This document shows positions 18,476 to 23,516 of a DNA stretch of 23,516 nt, piece after piece (the first letter of the stretch is position 1; each line of letters starts with the position of its first letter). The DNA comes from Gracilaria vermiculophylla (Eukaryota > Rhodophyta > Florideophyceae > Gracilariales > Gracilariaceae), in NCBI GenBank assembly GCA_019155205.2, contig JAHNZQ020000308.1:5564554-5588069 (forward strand). Reading direction: 5' to 3'. Below the pieces are notes generated by a model. It was given only the letters and a program-made list of their open reading frames with translations, was not told where the DNA came from and did no database searches. A program made the translations under genes and the position numbers.

Positions 18476-19350
18476 TGGATTTTACCTATTTAGTTGATTA
18501 AAATTACGGTACTGAAGGTCGCCGGCATTACCGACGCTGCCCTTAGAAAAAGGAAACCAAGTTTCAGGCTCTGTGTGTTCTGCCTGCGTCGGTATTTGTC
18601 TCTCACGAGGGATATCCCGTAGCGTACGATTGCTCATCCGCCGTGGTCGCTAAGAGCGCCTATAATTGGGTATATTTCCAGTCTCGCTATATTCGCTCTT
18701 TGTGCAAAAAGTTTTACGGCTTGCCGTTGTTTGCCTTACAGCTATCCCCCTTTCTCCCATCGTGGTTGTAAATCCTCCACCTTGTGGATGTCCCGACCCG
18801 CGCTTCCCTTTTCTGTTCCCATCTCTTTCCTTCAGGGAGGCACCCCACACTCACACAATCACCTAGTAGGGATCTTTCTTATACCTCTTCCGCCAAGTGC
18901 TGCAGGGGTAACTTCCATCTTATACCCGACACTGTCGTGTTGTTTCCTCGAGAGGGTTCTACCGCCAAACTACCTCTGCGTAGGAAGATTTGGACGTCTT
19001 CGTTTGTTGTTCCCGCATGCGGGCTTGTAGTTCAATGGCGGCGGCTGGAATGCTGGCGCCCTTAAGCACTGTATTGCGTACGAAGTAAATAGGGAATCTC
19101 CTAAATAAAAAGTAAATACCCCGCTATTCGGGCCACCCCCCGTGCACTGTTCCAGGCACCCGTCCTCCGGGAGTTCCCCGTGCCACTTGTGTTAGAGTCG
19201 TGCCGCAAGCCGCTAGCGCTAAACTCAGTAATATCAATCATCTACTGCGGGATTTTCAGTACGAGCCTATACTCGAGAATTCCCCAAAAAAACGGGCGTG
19301 CACTGTAAACGTCGTCATAGACATATGTCGTGGATAGTAGTCGCTGCGTA
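18476..19350. other. Intergenic sequence upstream of D, no gene seen
   Basis: Mixed composition. It includes a pyrimidine-rich plus-strand stretch (about 18740-18860) and AT-rich pieces near 18470-18520 and 19085-19120. Plus-strand frames of about 95 codons at 18731-19065 overlap in two phases and have no recognisable content. A 12-bp perfect palindrome, CCCGCATGCGGG, is at 19012-19023. Confidence 0.4.
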
Positions 19351-19353
19351 AAA

Positions 19354-19704
19354 CTAAATAACTACACAGATATGTATGCAGCAACAAAACCCCACGGAAA
19401 GCTTAGTGAAAAATGATAATGCAAGGGGACAGGTTGAGTACAGAACTAATCGATTTTTTTGATGTCGAGGGTTCAGTAATAAACGAATCGTCTCGATTCT
19501 TTCTGATATGGAGGGTTCAATAATAAACAAAAAACTATTTTTATTCAGTATTGAGGGCTTCTGAAGGACTTTTGAACAATTCAATGTTAGGTGTTCACCA
19601 AATCGGTTTTCTTTATTGTTTTGATATAAATTCGACATGCTCCATTTTGCTAATGCATCAGCTTCGGATGCAAAATGTTTGAGACGTGCAGAATTGTTGT
19701 GCAT
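19354..19704 (-). other. Weak 116-codon frame overlapping a tandem repeat
   Basis: This minus-strand frame begins MHNNSARLKHFASEADALAK. Its middle is simply the translation of the 43-bp repeat. The base composition is the same as the AT-rich surroundings and there is no recognised domain. It is probably not a gene. Confidence 0.15.
19451..19579. repeat. 43-bp tandem repeat, three units
   Basis: Unit 1 is 19451-19493 and unit 2 is 19494-19536; both begin CGATT, then TGAT, GAGGGTTCA and TAATAAAC. Unit 3 (19537-19579) keeps only the first half (ATTTTTATTCAGTATTGAGGG). The period is exactly 43 bases. Confidence 0.8.
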
Positions 19705-19840
19705 TGTATGTTTGCATTAAGCATTTGACCGGGGGCGAAGGTTATCGTAAAGGCGATGCTTTGCATTTTATTTGGTTTGCGCATTTTCATGGACTGCATT
19801 TAAAGCGCGCATTATTATAAACTGCATTTGATGCAGCATA
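19695..19840. repeat. Cluster of GCATT words
   Basis: TGCATT or CGCATT occurs seven times here (near 19703, 19716, 19764, 19781, 19797, 19810 and 19827). From 19764 on the spacing is about 13 to 17 bases. It ends in the small inverted repeat CTGCATTTGATGCAG. Confidence 0.6.
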
Positions 19841-21240
19841 GATCCGGTATACACTGATTAAGTTGTCTACACAGACGCGTCGCCATAAGTCGCGACGGGT
19901 GTGGCAAGTGGGGCCTGCTGCCTGTTGCATATTCTACCATCATTACCAGCGTAATCGGTTGTGCCTTTCTCGCGTTGCCCTTCATCCTGTTTTCCAACGC
20001 CATTTACGGCTTTCTCGCAGCAGCGAAGAGTCACGCTTTCATGCATTTCCAGCAACTACTTCCGTCAGAATGGCCCAATCAAACATCACGCGCTGCACCA
20101 AGTATAGAAGGTCTCACGTCAGGATCATGCAGGGCACAAGACAAATGAGACACGTGTTTTCTTTAAAGTAATTATTCCATGGGAGAATAAAAGGGTCTAA
20201 CATGCTCACCTGTGGGAAGCATTGCAGCGAAATAGAGAAAAAACAATTCTCTACCATGAACCTGATTTTTGTTTAAAATACATTATGGTGACAGTGACTC
20301 TCTTTGCAAAGTACAAATTCGGCAACCGAAAGGACTTGGTTTCAGCTAAAATGAGCAAACACTCAGTTCTTACACTGCCCAATTTTGAGTCTTGTTAAAG
20401 TGAAAAGCGTCCTGTTTTGTTTGGTCTTTGAGAACAACACATGATTTAGTTTCGTACAGTTTTTTGAGAGAATTGACTTAAGTTTGGGAAACAGCGCGGA
20501 AAAAGTATAAATGAATACTTGAGAAGAATTTTACAAGAAATAAATGCATGTTTGGTGAAATATGAATCCACTAATATTACGAAACATTTCTAGAGAGACA
20601 AAGCTTTCGTGTATATATATATTTTTTCTGCTTAACGTTTAAATGTGTACAAGATTACCTTCAAAAGCGGCAGTCTTACAAATATATATAAAAAAAAGTG
20701 TCTTTGACTTTGCACAAAACAAGCCATACAAACTTGCAAAGTAGTCATTACAATACATCTATCCGTACAATCGAGGGCATCATGTTTATGACTATGAAAA
20801 CATGAATTGCAAACACCTGTGGGTTGCAGTAGCAAACTGACACGTGAAGAAACAGGTGCGCTGGGGACAACGGACACCAAGACAGATTCTGTTTGCAAGC
20901 ACTAGAGGCGATATAGTTCGTGTATTCAGTTCGAATGTGACATATCATTTTCTACTTGCCATCAATCTTGCCAGCTCTCTGCTTGCCGTAGTCTACACAC
21001 TTTGTCACCGCTTCGCATCCGCCTCGCTTCGCGCTCAAAGTAAAATATTACTTTTGTCAAAAACTTCACTCGTTCTATTTTGTACCCATATGAATTGGTC
21101 GACAAAGATGAAATAGAACGACACAATTTGCCTCGGACAGCAGTCACGTAGGAAGTACACCTTGTGTACGAGTTAGTTGTTTATTTGGATGCCTCTTTCT
21201 TGCAATGAGTCTAGAGTTTATATGCACTTCAGCAGCGCAA
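19841..21240. other. AT-rich spacer, no gene seen
   Basis: Stops are frequent in all frames and the longest frames are about 90-100 codons without recognisable motifs. Two short TA runs (near 20611 and 20681) are simple sequence. Confidence 0.5.
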
Positions 21241-21257
21241 TTATTTCATAGATGTAG

Positions 21258-21376
21258 GAGAGTAAATGAGAGGAAATTCCAGGAGAGGCATGAATAAGTA
21301 GTGGGAGAGGAGGAGAGGAAATACTAATGCAAATAATGGGAGAGGAGAGGAAATATTTAGGGTGAAAGGAGAAGCC
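21258..21376. repeat. Purine-rich imperfect repeat
   Basis: About 120 bases are almost all A and G. The block GTGGGAGAGGAGGAGAGGAA, followed by ATACTAATGC, recurs 40 bases on as ATGGGAGAGGAGAGGAAATA, and a weaker first copy lies near 21258-21285. Confidence 0.6.
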
Positions 21377-21748
21377 TGTCTCTTATCTTTCAACCCACCA
21401 TTCATAACCAAGCTATTCATTAAAAACTCATTCCACGCCAACTCTCGGTCCAGCGCGTAGTCCGCAACGCCCCTATTTTCTCCAGTCCACCCCCCAGCAA
21501 CCCCATCCACCCTTCGTCTTAAGTACCCTACCACCCAAAAAAGTCCATGAGAGTCGAATATACTTTTAATGAATCACGCGTGCCAAGCGCATTTTCACGA
21601 ACAAAATCAGCGCCCACAGAGCGTGAACGAAGCGACACGACTCGGTCACATCTCTACTATTTCAAGCTTTGAGATCAACCAAGGACGATCTGTTGCCTTA
21701 CTTTCCCATTCCATCGTTCGCTGCATCTGGCGACTTTACAACCAACTC

Positions 21749-22030
21749 TCATTTTGAACACAGTTCAAAGCGCGATTTTTGACAGCGCGAGAAGTAGCAA
21801 TCTTGAGCCTCTGCTTGTGAGTCTCCGCCAAAAACCTCCACTAGCGCATCCCTGCGCGGAGGGAGCTCCATAAGGCGACGGAGCTCTCCAGCGCTATCAA
21901 GGCAAAAACAGCCTTTGATCCTTGGTTTTAAAGAGTTCAGTACACACTCCGCGTCCTGGAGACACCCGTTTGAATTGTTATCCTTGTCTTGTTTTGGCCG
22001 AAGTTTGCAACTATGGGGTTTGAGTTCCAT
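21749..22030 (-). CDS. Possible short coding piece, unknown
   Basis: A 93-codon minus-strand frame with an ATG. Its second half looks more protein-like than other frames nearby (GCFCLDSAGELRRLMELPPR, then DALVEVFGGDSQAEAQ), and the GC content rises locally over this part. It could be an exon or a piece of a dispersed repeat. No domain was recognised and no splice sites were established. Confidence 0.25.
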   Translation of the reverse strand: MELKPHSCKLRPKQDKDNNSNGCLQDAECVLNSLKPRIKGCFCLDSAGELRRLMELPPRRDALVEVFGGDSQAEAQDCYFSRCQKSRFELCSK

Positions 22031-22980
22031 TCGACCAACTGCCGCATCTCAAGTATCCATATGACTTGACCAAAAACAGATTTTATTGAAAGCTACATGT
22101 TTTTACTATCTTTTCACCAATTTATAAAGGGAACGGGTCCGGGTCATAAATGTTTCCGTGAGAGAAGGTTGCTTGCTGCTCGTTCTTCTTGGAATCGTGA
22201 TTTGCAAGATAAACGAGCCTTTAGAGGTCTTGATTGAGACGGAGCAATAAAAATTTTCCGACGAAGTACATGTTGAACGGTTACCTACACTTAAACGTTT
22301 CTCAAACATTTTTAAACAGTACATTAGAGACTTTACGCACTCGTCAACTTGGGGCAATTTCGGAGTGTTCACGTCAGCCAGCATTTTCCAAGTATTACAT
22401 GTTCACAAAGTTGCACGATTTTGCGATACGCAACGATGTGAAAATTCAACTTCTCACGGAATGAACTTCGTGACAGCCATATACGTTACCTCACGAACAC
22501 CGATATAGACTCTTTGCACCCTTTGAACGGGTCCTTGCTTTCATAACACCAAAGCTAACCGCAGTACAATACTGATTGCCGTTTAAAAAATGGGGATGCT
22601 CAATGCTGCCAAAAGCCGCAGCAAACGGCTCGGCCTACTTGGCTGACATAACGCAAACTTATAACTTTCACAAGAGCTGTGTTAACCTTTTTTGGTCATC
22701 TTAAGGCGCCTAGCGAGGCGCTACACGAACGTCTTTATCATTAACAGAAAAAAATTGTGTGCAAGACTTGTGTGTACAATCAAGATCACTACATCAGCCA
22801 ACCGGACTCTATCGGCCTCGCGGCGCTTTGTATTTTATGCTGACACCTTCATAACCGGCCTACAAGCCATCAGATGATAGTGTAGCCAAAAAAACCAAGC
22901 CCACACAGTCATAAAGCAATTGCGGGCCGGTAGCATTTGCAACGAGGAACACTTCCATTTTATAACTATAGGCTATTTCT
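22031..22980. other. AT-rich spacer before the GC-rich block
   Basis: No frame longer than 92 codons and none with recognisable content. A short perfect hairpin lies at 22706-22721: GCGCCT, loop AGCG, AGGCGC. Confidence 0.5.
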
Positions 22981-23044
22981 ATTCCACCGCACCCGTCCGC
23001 CGCCAAGGCAACCGCCGCCACCGCCGCCCGCCGCGGCTGCCGCC

Positions 23045-23516
23045 TCGCTCACCCACGTGCACGGCGCCTCCGCCTCACTGCTGCAGTACGGCGCCGCCGA
23101 GGCGCCGCATCACTCCTGCGCCTGCGTCCGCGCGAGCGCGTCACTAACATGTCGCTACACACGCCCGACGCCCACGTGCTGTTGTCATCGCACCTGCGCG
23201 TCGACTCGTCGACTCGCTCTCGCACGGGCTGGCCAACGTTTCCGTCACGACCGTGTTCGAGGGGCTGCCGGGCGCCGCACGCTACGCCGTACGCGTCGCC
23301 ACGGCGGGCGGCACCGGCGGGCCGCGCGTGCTGGAGGCGCACTTTCCGCGCGCAGCGCCCCGTCCCGAGCAGCGCCCGCGTCCTCCGCGGACAGTCGCTC
23401 GCATTGCGCGCGCTCGCGAGCTCGGCGCGCCCACGTGCATTCCGTCAGCGTGCAACGCCTCCCGCGGCGCCGTGTTCGCAGACGTGTCGCCACGTTTGCG
23501 TGCTGTCCACCGAGCA
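23045..23516 (+). pseudogene. GC-rich host coding region with broken frame, continuing past the window
   Basis: The GC content jumps from about 22981. Three plus-strand frames read on from each other. The first (23045-23142) gives SLTHVHGASASLLQYGAAEA. The second (about 23140-23207) gives NMSLHTPDAHVLLSSHLRVD. The third (23211 to the window end, no stop) gives SHGLANVSVTTVFEGLPGAA, then YAVRVATAGGTGG. In the third frame nearly all third codon positions are G or C over the first 45 codons. The switch from second to third frame falls exactly on a perfect 8-bp tandem duplication, GTCGACTC twice, at 23200-23215. The LPGxxRYxVRV pattern is loosely like a beta-strand segment of a fibronectin type III or similar extracellular domain, but this is a guess. 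It may be a pseudogene, an assembly error or an exon. Confidence 0.45.

Noticed and set aside
18275..18665. A 3' LTR for element C, suggested by ACGGGGGGATATGATG (like a polypurine tract plus TG) and scattered words shared with the A/B LTRs
   Set aside because: The same bases match 5844-6034 in a minus-strand reading frame that runs straight through the supposed tract and LTR start, which fits decayed coding sequence better. The shared LTR words are short and AT-rich.
19020..19070. TGGCGCCC near 19052 as a retroviral-type primer-binding site, or a tRNA gene in this stretch
   Set aside because: Only eight bases match the lysine-tRNA type site, there is no LTR before it and no gag after it, and no cloverleaf can be folded by eye.
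20600..20700. TA runs with inverted symmetry as a terminator or transposon end
   Set aside because: Simple AT-rich sequence; the symmetry is what such runs give by chance.
1..23516. CRISPR array, rRNA or operon structure
   Set aside because: No regularly spaced identical repeats, no rRNA-like sequence, and the gene content is that of eukaryotic retrotransposons.

Overview
The window is a piece of a eukaryotic nuclear genome, about 80% of it a graveyard of LTR retrotransposons. No bacterial operon, RNA gene or CRISPR array is visible. The elements are Ty3/gypsy; one fragment ends in a clear chromodomain, which places it with the chromoviruses (known from fungi, plants, vertebrates and several protists, rare in arthropods). 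The host cannot be named from this sequence. AT-rich flanking DNA and a very GC-rich block with coding character at the right edge suggest a genome in which exons are much richer in GC than spacers.

Layout. Positions 1-5843 hold element A on the minus strand: LTR, gag, protease, reverse transcriptase (RT), RNase H and the start of integrase, cut off by the window edge. Positions 5844-6034 are a 191-bp sliver of something else. Positions 6035-14070 hold element B on the plus strand, of the same family as A and head-to-head with it: 5' LTR, gag, protease, RT, RNase H, integrase (interrupted by a 100-N assembly gap at 12252-12351), a polypurine tract and a 3' LTR. Positions 14071-15977 are the 3' end of a third element, C, of a different lineage: integrase C-terminal half, long linker and chromodomain. 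All three are dead: frameshifts, stops and lost catalytic residues throughout, and the two LTRs of B are strongly diverged.

Positions 16228-18475 carry, on the minus strand, a long decayed protein-coding region (D; about 740 codons over several frames) that I do not recognise. Its N-terminal part recurs, in frame and recognisable at protein level, in the 191-bp sliver between A and B. D is therefore a repeated, once-translated sequence that ordinary gag-pol annotation does not explain. A second unexplained antisense reading frame of 216 codons without a stop (E, 13006-13656) lies inside the 3' part of B.

From about 19080 to 22980 the DNA is AT-rich and holds no convincing gene: a 43-bp tandem repeat, a GCATT cluster, a purine-rich repeat and one weak ORF. 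From about 22981 to the end the GC content jumps; this block looks like coding sequence of a host gene whose frame is broken by an exact 8-bp tandem duplication.
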